Origin: Geobacillus jurassicus NBRC 107829
GTDB lineage: Bacteria; Bacillota; Bacilli; Bacillales; Anoxybacillaceae
NCBI RefSeq assembly: GCF_001544315.1
Contig: NZ_BCQG01000008.1
Location: 1-64,000 of the forward strand
Length of the DNA: 64,000 nucleotides
Reading direction: 5' to 3'
Shown: piece after piece, positions 17,269-27,563 of the stretch
Numbering within the stretch: the stretch's first letter is position 1
How the letters are laid out: each line of letters starts with the position of its first letter
Translations under genes and position numbers: made by a program
The notes under the pieces: model-generated
What the model was told of the DNA's origin: nothing
The model's database searches: none
What the model saw: the letters and a program-made list of their open reading frames with translations, nothing else

Positions 17269-17339
17269 CGTTGTTCCTCCTTGCTTTCCATCCCTTTTCC
17301 CATTGTTTAATTATACTATATGTTTCTAGCAAGCAAAAC

Positions 17340-17370
17340 GAAAAAGCGGCCGATGTTCAGCCGCTTTTTC
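17340..17370. terminator. Terminator downstream of gltT
   Basis: Perfect GAAAAAGCGGC / GCCGCTTTTTC stem with a nine-base loop; symmetrical A and T tracts. Confidence 0.88.
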
Positions 17371-17371
17371 T

Positions 17372-18640
17372 CTAGGCGCTTTGCTGCTGCAGCTCAGCGA
17401 TGTATTGTTTTCCTTGTTCTTCGTTATATTGCCCTTCCCACTTCGACATCACGACCGCCGCCAGCGAATTGCCGATGACGTTGACCACTGTGCGGGCCAT
17501 GTCCAAGATGCGGTCGATGCCAGCGATAAACGCCAACCCTTCCACTGGAATGCCGACGGTGCCAAGCGTCGCCAATAAGACGACAAACGACACGCCTGGG
17601 ACGCCGGCAATCCCTTTGGACGTCACCATCAAAACGAGCACAAGCGAGATTTGCTGTGAAATCGGCATGTCGATGCCATACAGTTGAGCGATAAACACAG
17701 CCGCGAGCGCCTGATAGAGCGTCGAACCGTCCAAGTTAAACGAATAGCCGGTCGGAACGACAAACGATGTCACCGCTTTCGGACATCCGAACTTCTCCAT
17801 TTTTTCCATCACTTTTGGAAGCACCGTTTCCGAGCTCGACGTGCTATACGCCAACACGATTTCATCTTTTAAGATTTTAATAATATGAAAAATTTTAATC
17901 CCTGCCAACTTCGCCACTCCACCAAGCACCACAAGCACAAAAAACGCCATAACCGCATAAACAAGCACAACGAGCTTGCTGAGCGGAAGAAGCGAAGCGA
18001 CGCCGAACTTCGACACCGTCACGCCGATCAAGGCAAAGACGCCAAACGGCGCAAACTTCATCACTTGATTTGTGACATAAAACATCGCTTCCGCCGTGCC
18101 TTGGAAAAAACGAAGCACCGGTTTCCCTTTTTCGCCAACCGCGGCGACGCCCAAACCGAACATTACTGAGAAGAAGATGATCGGCAGCATATTGCCGGTC
18201 GACAACGCTTCAAACACGTTTTTCGGCACGATGTTGACAAACGTTTCAACCATCGAATGGTGCTGCACTTCGTTCGTCGTATCGACGTACGATTGGATAT
18301 CTGTTTTCTCAAGCGATTTCATATTGACGCCGACACCCGGCTGGAAGATGTTTGCCGCCAAGAGGCCGACGATAATGGCAATCGTCGTAATGATCTCAAA
18401 ATAAAGGATCGTTTTGCCGCCCAACTTTCCGAGCTTTTTTACATCGCCGACGTTGGCGACGCCGACAATCAAGCTCGAAACGACGATCGGAATGACGATC
18501 ATCTTAATTAAACGGAGAAAAACATCTCCGATCGGCTGCAAATACGTCGCTACTTTAGGGTTTCCGTAAAAAACGGCTCCGACGATAATCCCGAGAATAA
18601 GTCCGATGAAAATTTGCCATGCCAAGCCGATCTTGCGCAT
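17372..18640 (-). CDS. gltT: Proton/sodium-glutamate symporter GltT
   Basis: Secondary transporter for glutamate and aspartate in the DAACS/EAAT family. The 422-residue protein matches the well-studied GltT of Bacillus stearothermophilus in length and throughout its sequence: MRKIGLAWQIFIGL start, the serine-rich hairpin STSSSETVLP, NLDGSTLYQ in transmembrane segment 7, the second hairpin GVPGVSFVVLL, and DRILDMARTVVNVIGN in segment 8, which holds substrate-binding residues. The ATG at 18640 has AAAGGAGG twelve bases upstream. It is transcribed alone from a good sigma-A promoter. Confidence 0.96.
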   Translation of the reverse strand: MRKIGLAWQIFIGLILGIIVGAVFYGNPKVATYLQPIGDVFLRLIKMIVIPIVVSSLIVGVANVGDVKKLGKLGGKTILYFEIITTIAIIVGLLAANIFQPGVGVNMKSLEKTDIQSYVDTTNEVQHHSMVETFVNIVPKNVFEALSTGNMLPIIFFSVMFGLGVAAVGEKGKPVLRFFQGTAEAMFYVTNQVMKFAPFGVFALIGVTVSKFGVASLLPLSKLVVLVYAVMAFFVLVVLGGVAKLAGIKIFHIIKILKDEIVLAYSTSSSETVLPKVMEKMEKFGCPKAVTSFVVPTGYSFNLDGSTLYQALAAVFIAQLYGIDMPISQQISLVLVLMVTSKGIAGVPGVSFVVLLATLGTVGIPVEGLAFIAGIDRILDMARTVVNVIGNSLAAVVMSKWEGQYNEEQGKQYIAELQQQSA

Positions 18641-18691
18641 GATTCTTTTTTCGCCTCCTTTAGACAATTTTAGACAAAAGACGACAAAATT

Positions 18692-18720
18692 ATTTTACTT
18701 TTAAAAATAAAATCTGTCAA
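18692..18720 (-). promoter_or_regulatory. Sigma-A promoter of gltT
   Basis: On the minus strand a perfect TTGACA (18720-18715) and TAAAAT (18697-18692) are 17 bases apart, about 50 bases before the gltT start. Confidence 0.8.
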
Positions 18721-18803
18721 TATTTTTAGTTGAAACCGCTTTGTTAAAAGATTATAGGCGAAACATTTGTTTTTTTTGAATAATTTATATTCTTTCGTTC
18801 ATA

Positions 18804-18838
18804 GAAAAGCGGGCTGCTGCACCAGCAACCCGCTTTTC
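18804..18838. terminator. Terminator after sigK
   Basis: Perfect GAAAAGCGGG / CCCGCTTTTC stem directly downstream of the sigK stop codon. Confidence 0.8.
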
Positions 18839-18839
18839 G

Positions 18840-19553
18840 TTATGATCGCCGTTTTTCTTTTTCCTGCCGATAAAATTCATGAAACATTTTCATTAATGCC
18901 CGTTTTTCGATGCGCGAAACGTAGCTTCTTGAGATGCCGAGCTCTTTGGCGATTTCACGCTGCGTTTTTTCCCGCTGCCGGCCAAGGCCAAAGCGGTTGA
19001 TGATCACCTCTTTTTCCCGCTCATCCAGCACGCTGATATATTGTTTGACTTGTTCGAGCTCCATGTTCAGATGGATTTCATCGGCGATGTCTTGGCCTTC
19101 GGCTTTTAAAATATCAAGCAAACTGATTTCGTTTCCTTCTTTGTCCTGGCCGATTGGTTCATGCAATGAAACATCTTTGCGCGTTTTTTTCAGCGAACGC
19201 AAGTGCATGAGGATTTCGTTCTCGATACATCGAGCCGCATATGTTGCCAGTTTCGTTCCTTTTCCCGGTGAATAACTTTCAATCGCCTTGATCAAGCCAA
19301 TCGTGCCGATGGAGATTAAATCCTCGACCTCTTCTCCCGTATTTTCAAACTTTTTCACAATATGGGCAACAAGGCGCAAGTTGTGTTCGATCAGCCGGTT
19401 GCGGGCTTGTTCATCGCCTTTTGCCATCAGCTCCAAATACCGTTCCTCTTCTTGAGCGCTCAACGGCTGGGGAAACGCATTGTTTTTAATATACGAGACA
19501 AGAAACGTCAGCTCTTTCAACAGAAACGTAAACGCCGTGAAAATGCCGGACAT
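18840..19553 (-). CDS. sigK: Sporulation sigma factor SigK precursor
   Basis: Late mother-cell sigma factor controlling coat and cortex maturation. The 237-residue product keeps the hydrophobic pro-sequence (about 20 residues, [19 protein letters not shown]) removed by the SpoIVFB protease, then region 2 ([33 protein letters not shown]...) and region 4 with the helix-turn-helix [22 protein letters not shown]. The frame is continuous, so no skin-type element interrupts it as in B. subtilis 168. The ATG at 19553 follows GGTGAGGG. A hairpin with a minus-strand T tract lies upstream. Confidence 0.96.
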   Translation of the reverse strand: MSGIFTAFTFLLKELTFLVSYIKNNAFPQPLSAQEEERYLELMAKGDEQARNRLIEHNLRLVAHIVKKFENTGEEVEDLISIGTIGLIKAIESYSPGKGTKLATYAARCIENEILMHLRSLKKTRKDVSLHEPIGQDKEGNEISLLDILKAEGQDIADEIHLNMELEQVKQYISVLDEREKEVIINRFGLGRQREKTQREIAKELGISRSYVSRIEKRALMKMFHEFYRQEKEKRRS

Positions 19554-19638
19554 GCCCTCACCCCCGCCTGCTGTCATCGGCGGAAACCGCCTATCGTTAT
19601 GTATATGCAGGGGCGATGTTGTCCGTGTCTGGACGAAA

Positions 19639-19665
19639 AAATAGGCCGGCTCGAAACGAGCCGGC
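19639..19665 (-). terminator. Terminator between the 28-residue ORF and sigK
   Basis: GCCGGCTCG-AAA-CGAGCCGGC perfect stem (19645-19665), followed on the minus strand by CTATTTTTTC. It would end a transcript coming from the small peptide gene at 19.8 kb. Confidence 0.8.
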
Positions 19666-19757
19666 AATGACTTGGCCAACAAAAACTATTGATGCCAACA
19701 TTCCGCCCATGCGGTCCGCCTGCTTATCCCCTCCCGATGCAGGCGGAGCCGCCGTGG

Positions 19758-19844
19758 TTATACTCCTGCCTCAACGCTGACTTCCGCGGCAACGACGAGT
19801 GCAATCGACGCTGTAATGATGACCGACATGACGATGGCGAACAT
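19758..19844 (-). CDS. Putative 28-residue membrane peptide
   Basis: An ATG at 19844 lies behind GGAGGGAACGGGG and encodes MFAIVMSVIITASIALVV followed by AAEVSVEAGV and a TAA stop. Nearly the whole peptide is one hydrophobic helix with a short acidic tail. A strong terminator about 100 bases downstream gives it the look of a complete small transcription unit between yrhC and sigK. I do not recognise a family. It lacks the charged C-terminus usual for holin-like type I toxins, so a small membrane regulator or sporulation peptide is as likely. Confidence 0.55.
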   Translation of the reverse strand: MFAIVMSVIITASIALVVAAEVSVEAGV

Positions 19845-19992
19845 CCCCGTTCCCTCCTTGGCCTTCTCGTTTACTTTTATTTTACCAAAGAAGACGTGGA
19901 TCGCTTCCGCCACATTTTGAACAATTGGTGAAATTCAATAGTCAACTAAGCAAAAAATTCACTTTCGCCTGTAAACCGCGCGGCCAACCAAA

Positions 19993-20023
19993 AAACCCGC
20001 CTTTTGGACAAAAAAGCGGGTTT
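19993..20023 (-). terminator. Terminator after yrhC
   Basis: AAACCCGC / GCGGGTTT stem with a T tract on the minus strand, overlapping the yrhC stop codon. Confidence 0.8.
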
Positions 20024-20270
20024 ATTGCTCAAACGGGTTCTCTTCTTCCTCAAGCCGGCGAGCATAGCGGGCAGCGCAGTGCGAGAAGCCAAGCGCAACG
20101 GCGAAACAGACGGCAACCGCCAATAAGGCGAACGGCTTTTTCGCTGTCTCAAGCGCTCCCGGGATGATCGTTCCTAAATAGAAAAACGTCCCAAGCGCGA
20201 ATAAGACAAGGCTGTACGTCTTGTAATCACCCATCTTCGCGCGCAAGTCGTTCCATTGTTGTTCATTCAA
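20022..20270 (-). CDS. yrhC: YrhC family small membrane protein
   Basis: An 82-residue protein with a polar N-terminus (MNEQQWNDLRAKMGDYK), two hydrophobic helices (about residues 19-36 and 46-62) and a charged tail. Its place directly after mccB matches B. subtilis yrhC, the last gene of the yrrT-mtnN-mccA-mccB-yrhC operon. No biochemical role is known. The ATG has GAGGAGGGGAACGG upstream. A terminator overlaps the stop codon. Confidence 0.85.
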   Translation of the reverse strand: MNEQQWNDLRAKMGDYKTYSLVLFALGTFFYLGTIIPGALETAKKPFALLAVAVCFAVALGFSHCAARYARRLEEEENPFEQ

Positions 20271-20332
20271 GGCCGTTCCCCTCCTCTCGTTCTCACTGTA
20301 TCACAACCTAAACGAAAGGGGGAGCGGCAATT

Positions 20333-22392
<2,060 letters not shown>

Positions 22393-22450
22393 GCGAGTCA
22401 CTCCGTTTCTTCACGTTCATTTTGGCAGCGGAACGGCGGCGTTTTGTTTC

Positions 22451-23155
22451 CTAGCGTCTCTCCTTCATAACGGAAAGCATAGACAAGACGAGTTCGGCTG
22501 AATGTTTCGCCGCCGTCTCCAAAAACTGTTCAAATGATACGTCCGACTCTTCGCCGGCAATATCCGACAATGCGCGAATCACGACAAACGGCGTGCCGAA
22601 CTGCACACACACTTGGGCGATGGCCGCCGCCTCCATTTCGACGGCGCACAGTTCCGGAAACTGACTGCGCACAAATTCGATGCGCTTTGGATCATTCATA
22701 AATGAATCGCCGGTGGCAATCAACCCGGTCACTGCCTGCAGGCTCTCGAGCTGCGCCGCCGCCTGCTTCGCCGCATCGACAAGCGCCTCATCCGCCCGGT
22801 AGCGCGCCGGCAGGCCGGGCACTTGCCCGTAGGCGTAGCCGAACGCGGTCACATCGACATCATGATGGACGACTTCCTCGGAGATGACGAGGTCGCCGAC
22901 GCGCAGCGACGGCAAAAATCCTCCGGCCGACCCAGTGTTGATGACGAAATCAGGGCGGAAGTGGTCAAGGAGAAGCGTCGTTCCCATCGCGGCATTCACT
23001 TTGCCGATCCCGGATTTCAACAACACCGCCTCCACGCCGTCAAGATGGCCAGTCGAAAATTCGCACCCGGCGATGACCGTTTCCTCCCGTCCATCCATGC
23101 GCGAGCGCAAAATGGCCACTTCTTCTTCCATTGCTCCGATAATGGCTGCCTTCAT
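22451..23155 (-). CDS. mtnN: 5'-methylthioadenosine/S-adenosylhomocysteine nucleosidase
   Basis: Hydrolyses S-adenosylhomocysteine and methylthioadenosine, releasing adenine; the S-ribosylhomocysteine formed can then be turned to homocysteine for the mccA-mccB route. The 234-residue product shows the nucleoside phosphorylase-like core NTGSAGGF and GDLVISEEV, the substrate-binding Glu in [10 protein letters not shown] and the catalytic Asp in ALSDIAG. It lies between yrrT and mccA, consistent with S-adenosylmethionine recycling. Confidence 0.96.
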   Translation of the reverse strand: MKAAIIGAMEEEVAILRSRMDGREETVIAGCEFSTGHLDGVEAVLLKSGIGKVNAAMGTTLLLDHFRPDFVINTGSAGGFLPSLRVGDLVISEEVVHHDVDVTAFGYAYGQVPGLPARYRADEALVDAAKQAAAQLESLQAVTGLIATGDSFMNDPKRIEFVRSQFPELCAVEMEAAAIAQVCVQFGTPFVVIRALSDIAGEESDVSFEQFLETAAKHSAELVLSMLSVMKERR

Positions 23156-23170
23156 CGTTCTCCCTCTTTC

Positions 23171-23818
23171 CTATGTCGTTAGTTTCACCGCCTCCATCAC
23201 CCAGACGAATGCATTTTGCTGCGCAAAGGAGACGGAAAAGCCATGCTTGGCAAACAGCGACGCCAATACGTCAAGCGTTGTATAATATTCGCGTTCCAAA
23301 TCGTCGGCCAAGTCGTGAAAGCCGCGCGCCCGGGCAGCCTCAACCGCCCGGCGGAACGCCTCTTTGTCACGAAACGCCGTATCGGCAAACACTATTTTAC
23401 CACTAGGACAGAGCAACTGGCTATATTTGGCCAGCGCTTCATCTTTTTCAGCATCGGTCAAATGATGGAACGAATACGTGCTGGCGATCGTATCGACTGG
23501 TTCCGGCAGCAGCGGAAATTGCAAAAAATCGCCGTCCATAATGACCGCCCGCCCGTCGAGTTTTTCCGCCGCCTTTTTCCGCATCGGCGCCGACGGCTCG
23601 ATGCCATACACTTTCTTGCCGCGCTCAAGCAGTTTTTTCGTCAAATTGCCGGTGCCGACGCCAAACTCGAGCACAACTTGGCCGGCTTTGTCGGCAACTG
23701 TGCTCAAAATGCGGTCATAGCCGGCGAACACATCGCTGTATTGCTCATCATATCCTTCGACCGATCGGTCGTACGACTCTGCCCATTGTTCAAACAAATC
23801 GAGAAACTCTCTGCCCAT
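23171..23818 (-). CDS. yrrT: SAM-dependent methyltransferase YrrT
   Basis: A 215-residue class I methyltransferase with motif I VLEFGVGTGNLTKKLLE and the N-terminal GREFLDLFEQWAESYDRSV typical of YrrT. It is the first gene of the methionine-to-cysteine operon, so it likely uses S-adenosylmethionine and yields S-adenosylhomocysteine for mtnN; its acceptor is unknown. A TATAAT -10 lies on the minus strand at 23859-23854, followed by an AT-rich ATAGGAATTATA stretch that could be a CymR target. Confidence 0.9.
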   Translation of the reverse strand: MGREFLDLFEQWAESYDRSVEGYDEQYSDVFAGYDRILSTVADKAGQVVLEFGVGTGNLTKKLLERGKKVYGIEPSAPMRKKAAEKLDGRAVIMDGDFLQFPLLPEPVDTIASTYSFHHLTDAEKDEALAKYSQLLCPSGKIVFADTAFRDKEAFRRAVEAARARGFHDLADDLEREYYTTLDVLASLFAKHGFSVSFAQQNAFVWVMEAVKLTT

Positions 23819-23839
23819 ATCGTCACACTCCGCAAAAGT

Positions 23840-23875
23840 TTATAATTCCTATCATTATAGTATGTTTTGAACGTT
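23840..23875 (-). promoter_or_regulatory. Promoter and possible CymR site of the yrrT operon
   Basis: On the minus strand a perfect TATAAT (23859-23854) is followed at once by GATAGGAATTATAAAC. No good -35 is seen. CymR is known in B. subtilis to repress this operon at an AT-rich site containing GGAATT, so this stretch is a candidate operator; this rests on resemblance only. Confidence 0.4.
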
Positions 23876-24011
23876 CGTCTGCTCCTACTGTAGCATATGT
23901 TTTTTACTCGCTCAACGATCGTGCTTGCCTCATTCGTATTGTTCCCCCTTGCACGCCGGTGGATGAGGGCGGGAAAATTTGCTACACTGACAATGGAAAG
24001 GAGGAAGAGCG

Positions 24012-24221
24012 ATGCCTAACATTTCCCTTGATTTGATCGAGGATAAAATCGAATTTTTTGAAGCCGACGATTTGCGGGCGCTCGAGAAAAAAATCAACGA
24101 ACAAATTGAACATAACAAGGCGCTCTTGCTTTCCGTCTACCATGTCTCGCATCAAATGCACATCACGGAAAACGGGAAGCGGTGGTACAGCGCGGTCGTT
24201 CATTTCAAAGCGAAAAAATGA
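24012..24221 (+). CDS. yrzA: YrzA family protein (DUF2536)
   Basis: A 69-residue acidic-then-basic protein (MPNISLDLIEDKIEFFEADDLRALEKKINEQIEHNKALLL...) of the DUF2536 family, known as YrzA in B. subtilis and found in the same neighbourhood near yrrS. No function is established. It has a strong AAAGGAGGAAGAG ribosome-binding site and is one of few plus-strand genes here, divergent from yrrT and convergent with yrrS. Confidence 0.82.
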   Translation: MPNISLDLIEDKIEFFEADDLRALEKKINEQIEHNKALLLSVYHVSHQMHITENGKRWYSAVVHFKAKK

Positions 24222-24250
24222 CAAGGCTGTCCCAAAAGGCCTTGTTCTTC
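24221..24250 (+). terminator. Terminator after yrzA
   Basis: ACAAGGC (24221-24227) pairs with GCCTTGT (24239-24245) across a loop holding TGTCCCAAAAG, followed by TCTTCT. It overlaps the yrzA stop codon. Confidence 0.65.
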
Positions 24251-24296
24251 TATGCATGCCTGTGTTGATCGTGTTGGATGCGTATACACAACCGTA

Positions 24297-24329
24297 AGAA
24301 AAGGTGTCCCGAACCTTTTGGGACACCTT
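24297..24329 (-). terminator. Terminator after yrrS
   Basis: AAGGTGTCCC (24301-24310) pairs perfectly with GGGACACCTT (24320-24329). The T-rich side lies on the minus strand, so it ends the pbpI-yrrS transcript. Confidence 0.8.
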
Positions 24330-24408
24330 CGTATGTTTTGCCGCGGCCAACGGGCCAACATCGTTTGCCGCTTGCAGTCAACGAACTTCTTCAATTTTTC
24401 TGGCGCCG

Positions 24409-25035
24409 CTACGGCTTTTGCTTCAACTTTTGCACTTTCGTCGGCTTCCAGCCTTCGTTCGTCACCCACTCAATATACACTTTGTAATGGGCGGTTTGAT
24501 CTTTCTGCGAAATGGTGGCGACCGCTTTGTTCGGCCCGTTGTTGCCGATGAACCAAACGATCATCTCCTCCGGAGCGATGCCGGTCGCATAGCTGACCGC
24601 ATCAAGCATTTCCTTCCAGTCAACCGAATCTTTCTGAAACACCGTTTCATGCGGCTCGGATTGCGTCGTGCCGATCGGTTGCCATGCCGGGTTGACGATT
24701 TCTTTTTCAACGTTCGACCCCGGCGGGCCCGGCGTTTCTGTCACGTTCGATTCGCTCGTTTCATCAGCCGGTTCGCTCTGTTCATCAGCGGAAGCGGTGC
24801 CTTCCTCCTCCGCCGGCGCCGTCGACGCGCCCGTTTCCACTTCCACTCGCTTCGCGTTGGCCGCCTCTGTTTTGGCTCCGCGATCGACCGCCTTCTCGCC
24901 CGGTTCGCCGCCAAACAGCAAATTCCCACCGACAATGAGAATGAGCAGCACAACCACCGCAATGGCTCCGTTGAGCCAGCGGTTGATTCTCCGCCGCTTG
25001 GCGCGGGCGGCAAAGCGCGTTCCCGTTTGCGCCAC
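24409..25035 (-). CDS. yrrS: YrrS family membrane protein (DUF1510)
   Basis: A 208-residue protein with a basic N-terminus (RFAARAKRRRINRWLNG), one transmembrane helix (about residues 24-42), a long acidic, Pro/Ser/Glu-rich linker (about 45-115) and a conserved extracytoplasmic C-terminal DUF1510 domain (DWKEMLDAVSYATG ... VYIEWVTNEGWKP). It follows pbpI closely, as in B. subtilis, where the two form a sporulation-associated operon. The start is GTG 25035 behind GAGGAGAC. It may assist the penicillin-binding protein; this is inferred from the pairing. Confidence 0.85.
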   Translation of the reverse strand: MAQTGTRFAARAKRRRINRWLNGAIAVVVLLILIVGGNLLFGGEPGEKAVDRGAKTEAANAKRVEVETGASTAPAEEEGTASADEQSEPADETSESNVTETPGPPGSNVEKEIVNPAWQPIGTTQSEPHETVFQKDSVDWKEMLDAVSYATGIAPEEMIVWFIGNNGPNKAVATISQKDQTAHYKVYIEWVTNEGWKPTKVQKLKQKP

Positions 25036-25099
25036 CGTCTCCTCTCCCTTCTTTTGATGATCTTCATGCTGAAAATGGTGTTCTCCTTACATCCATTCG

Positions 25100-26872
25100 T
25101 TATTCCCCTTCGTTTTTGGTGCGGTCGTAAGCGTAAAGCGCCTCGACCGCGGCGGCAAACACGTCGTTCGCCACGGCGCGCCCGCTCGGGCAATCAAGCT
25201 CAACGACAGCCAGGGCGTATTTCGGGCGGTCGGCCGGGAAGTAGCCGGCAAACCATTTATTGATCCATTCGGCGCCGCCGTCCGTTTTTCCTGTCTCCGC
25301 TGTCCCGGATTTGCCGGCGACCGAATACGGCAACGTGCGGAAGCGGCGGCCGGTGCCGTCTTCTTTCGTGACGACGCCGCGCAAAAGCTGCTGAAGCTCT
25401 TCGGCTGTCTGCGGCGCGATCGACTCCATGTCCGAAGCTGGCTCAGGCGGAAACGAAAAGAGCATCGTGCCATTTTTATACAGCACTTTGTCAACGGCCC
25501 GCACCTTGAGCGCTTCGCCGCCGCGGGCGATCGTCGCCATCATGTTGGCAACGCCAAGCGGCGAGACGCGCACATCTTTTTGTCCGATGGCGGTTTGCGC
25601 CACCGCAAGCGGCACTCTCTTGTCGCGCGGGTCGTGCCAAATTGTTCCGTTTCGCTCTTCGGGGAACTGACGGAAACGCTCCTCATGGTACACCGCTCCT
25701 TCCCAGCCGGCTGTCGGATACAGCCCGAGCTTTTCCGCATACATCTCAAACGCATCTGGGTCATGCTTGATGAGCTGTTTGCCGAGCGTGGCGAAAGCAT
25801 TGTTGCAGCTGACGGCAAAGCTGTCTGCTAAATCAAGCATGCCGTAATCATGCTCCTCATCGCGTGTTTTGCCGTCAATTTTTCGACTGCAGTCAAAGGT
25901 CGTCTCAAACGAAGCGAGCCCCTCATCAAGCGCTGCAGCCGCAATGACCGTTTTAAAAATCGAACCGGGGACTTGCGGCAGCACCATTTGGTTTTCCGCC
26001 CCACGATTTTTATACGGATCGCGAGGGTCCATGTTTGGGCGGCTGACCATGGCGAGCACGCTGTTTGTTTCAATATCCAGCAAAACAAGGCCGCCTTTTT
26101 TTAGCCCGTATCGATCGACGATCCGTTCCATCTCTTGCTGCACGCCGCGGTCAAGCGTCGTTTGCACGGTGACGGGATAAAACGGGTTGCCTGGGTCGCT
26201 GTATTTGACATCAAGCCCAAACAGCGGCCGCCCTTGGGCATCGACGTGATAAAGCAGCTTCGTTTCGCCGTCGGCGAGCAAAAATTCGTCAAACGCTTTT
26301 TCAAGCCCTTGAATGCCCACTTCGGCCTTTGGCGGCAGCGTCCGTTTCGGATAACGCTTCTTGATCAGCTCACGATCCGGACGGGTGAAGCCGAGCAAAT
26401 GCGGGGCGTACACCGTTTCCAACGGATATTGCTTGTTGACGGCAAATACCCCCGGAATGCGCAAATCGTTGATTTCTTTCATTTGCAGGGCACTCAAGGC
26501 GAGAGGTTCGCCATCCTTCTCTAAGACAAACGGGCCGTTCGCCCGCTCAAGCTGGCGGCGAATCTCTTCTTCAGAGACACCGGCGATGCGGGCGACTTGC
26601 TCGATCGGCCATTTCATCGTCGACAAAAATGGAAATAAGACAAGCGACGGCACGTACCGCTTCGTGAGCGGCGCACCGTTCCGATCGACAAACGAGCCGC
26701 GCCCATCATCGATCATCAGCTCCTGCGTCCGTTGGTCGACGCTTTCGGCAATTAAATTATGATTGGCAAACGACTCGGCGTCAATGAGCTGGATTTGCGC
26801 CAACCGCCCGACAAGCAACAACAAGCCCAATTGAATGAGAGCAAGCATGACGATCGTCCGTTTTCTCCACAT
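25100..26872 (-). CDS. pbpI: Class B penicillin-binding protein PbpI (PBP4b)
   Basis: Peptidoglycan transpeptidase anchored by an N-terminal helix (TIVMLALIQLGLLLLVGRL). The 590-residue protein has a dimerization domain and a C-terminal transpeptidase with SIFK (active Ser, in VPGSIFKTVI), SCN (SCNNAF) and KSGTAET motifs intact. B. subtilis pbpI (yrrR) is expressed in the mother cell under SigE and paired with yrrS, as here. Its GAGGTG ribosome-binding site lies inside the right arm of a hairpin that probably also terminates greA transcripts. Confidence 0.93.
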   Translation of the reverse strand: MWRKRTIVMLALIQLGLLLLVGRLAQIQLIDAESFANHNLIAESVDQRTQELMIDDGRGSFVDRNGAPLTKRYVPSLVLFPFLSTMKWPIEQVARIAGVSEEEIRRQLERANGPFVLEKDGEPLALSALQMKEINDLRIPGVFAVNKQYPLETVYAPHLLGFTRPDRELIKKRYPKRTLPPKAEVGIQGLEKAFDEFLLADGETKLLYHVDAQGRPLFGLDVKYSDPGNPFYPVTVQTTLDRGVQQEMERIVDRYGLKKGGLVLLDIETNSVLAMVSRPNMDPRDPYKNRGAENQMVLPQVPGSIFKTVIAAAALDEGLASFETTFDCSRKIDGKTRDEEHDYGMLDLADSFAVSCNNAFATLGKQLIKHDPDAFEMYAEKLGLYPTAGWEGAVYHEERFRQFPEERNGTIWHDPRDKRVPLAVAQTAIGQKDVRVSPLGVANMMATIARGGEALKVRAVDKVLYKNGTMLFSFPPEPASDMESIAPQTAEELQQLLRGVVTKEDGTGRRFRTLPYSVAGKSGTAETGKTDGGAEWINKWFAGYFPADRPKYALAVVELDCPSGRAVANDVFAAAVEALYAYDRTKNEGE

Positions 26873-26876
26873 AAAG

Positions 26877-26910
26877 AAAACACCTCATCATCAGTCTTGA
26901 CGAGGTGTTT
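26877..26910 (-). terminator. Hairpin ending greA and overlapping the pbpI ribosome-binding site
   Basis: On the minus strand AAACACCTC pairs with GAGGTGTTT across a 15-base loop and runs into TTTTCTTT. The GAGGTG of the right arm is the only plausible ribosome-binding site for pbpI, eight bases before its ATG, so the structure would both terminate greA RNA and hide this site in read-through RNA. Confidence 0.75.
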
Positions 26911-26978
26911 CCATTTGAAACGTCAAGCGGCGGCCATTTTCTCGCTTGGCGCGCCGCCCGCTCCAATCAGCCGCTTTG

Positions 26979-27455
26979 TTATTTTACGGCCACAATTTTC
27001 ACAAGCATTTCCCCGCCTGGTGTTTGCACCGTCACCTCATCGCCGACGCGGCGGCCGAGCAGCGATTTGGCGATCGGCGAATCGTTGGAAATTTTCCCTT
27101 CAAATGGGTCGGCTTCGGCGCTGCCGACGATCGTATACGTCTCTTCTTCACCGTCCGGGAGCTCAACGAACGTGACCGATTTGCCGAGCGAGACGACGTC
27201 CGGGTTTTCTTTGTCTTCTTCAATGATCACCGCGTTGCGGATCATATTTTCAAGCATTTGGATGCGCGACTCGACAAATGCTTGTTCGTCTTTCGCGGCG
27301 TCGTATTCCGAGTTTTCTGACAGATCTCCGAACCCGCGCGCAATTTTAATGCGCTCCACCACTTCTTTCCGCTTGACCGTTTTTAAGTACTCGAGTTCTT
27401 GTTCCAGTTTCTCTTTTCCCTCTTTCGTCATTGGATACTGCTTTTCGTTCGCCAT
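26979..27455 (-). CDS. greA: Transcription elongation factor GreA
   Basis: Rescues backtracked RNA polymerase by stimulating cleavage of the nascent RNA. The 158-residue product shows the N-terminal coiled coil ([50 protein letters not shown], tip acidic residues in [10 protein letters not shown]) and the C-terminal FKBP-like domain ([23 protein letters not shown]). Length and residues are typical. It lies downstream of udk, as in B. subtilis, with the udk terminator between. Confidence 0.97.
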   Translation of the reverse strand: MANEKQYPMTKEGKEKLEQELEYLKTVKRKEVVERIKIARGFGDLSENSEYDAAKDEQAFVESRIQMLENMIRNAVIIEEDKENPDVVSLGKSVTFVELPDGEEETYTIVGSAEADPFEGKISNDSPIAKSLLGRRVGDEVTVQTPGGEMLVKIVAVK

Positions 27456-27487
27456 TCATCTCACTCCTCTATAGTTCTGCATTATGT

Positions 27488-27521
27488 AAAACGTACGAAC
27501 AGAAAAACAACTGTTCGTACG
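27488..27521 (-). terminator. Terminator after udk
   Basis: Perfect 11-bp stem CGTACGAACAG / CTGTTCGTACG with an eight-base loop; the minus strand continues TTTTAC. Confidence 0.8.
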
Positions 27522-27563
27522 CTTACTTGTTATATAATATATTGTTTTGTCTCTGTTATGTTA

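Noticed and set aside
19689-19931. 80-codon plus-strand frame near sigK
   Set aside because: It lies opposite the better supported 28-residue peptide gene and its terminator, and its sequence looks random.
23819-23930. SAM riboswitch before yrrT
   Set aside because: The leader is far too short and lacks the conserved S-box core; CymR-type control is more likely.
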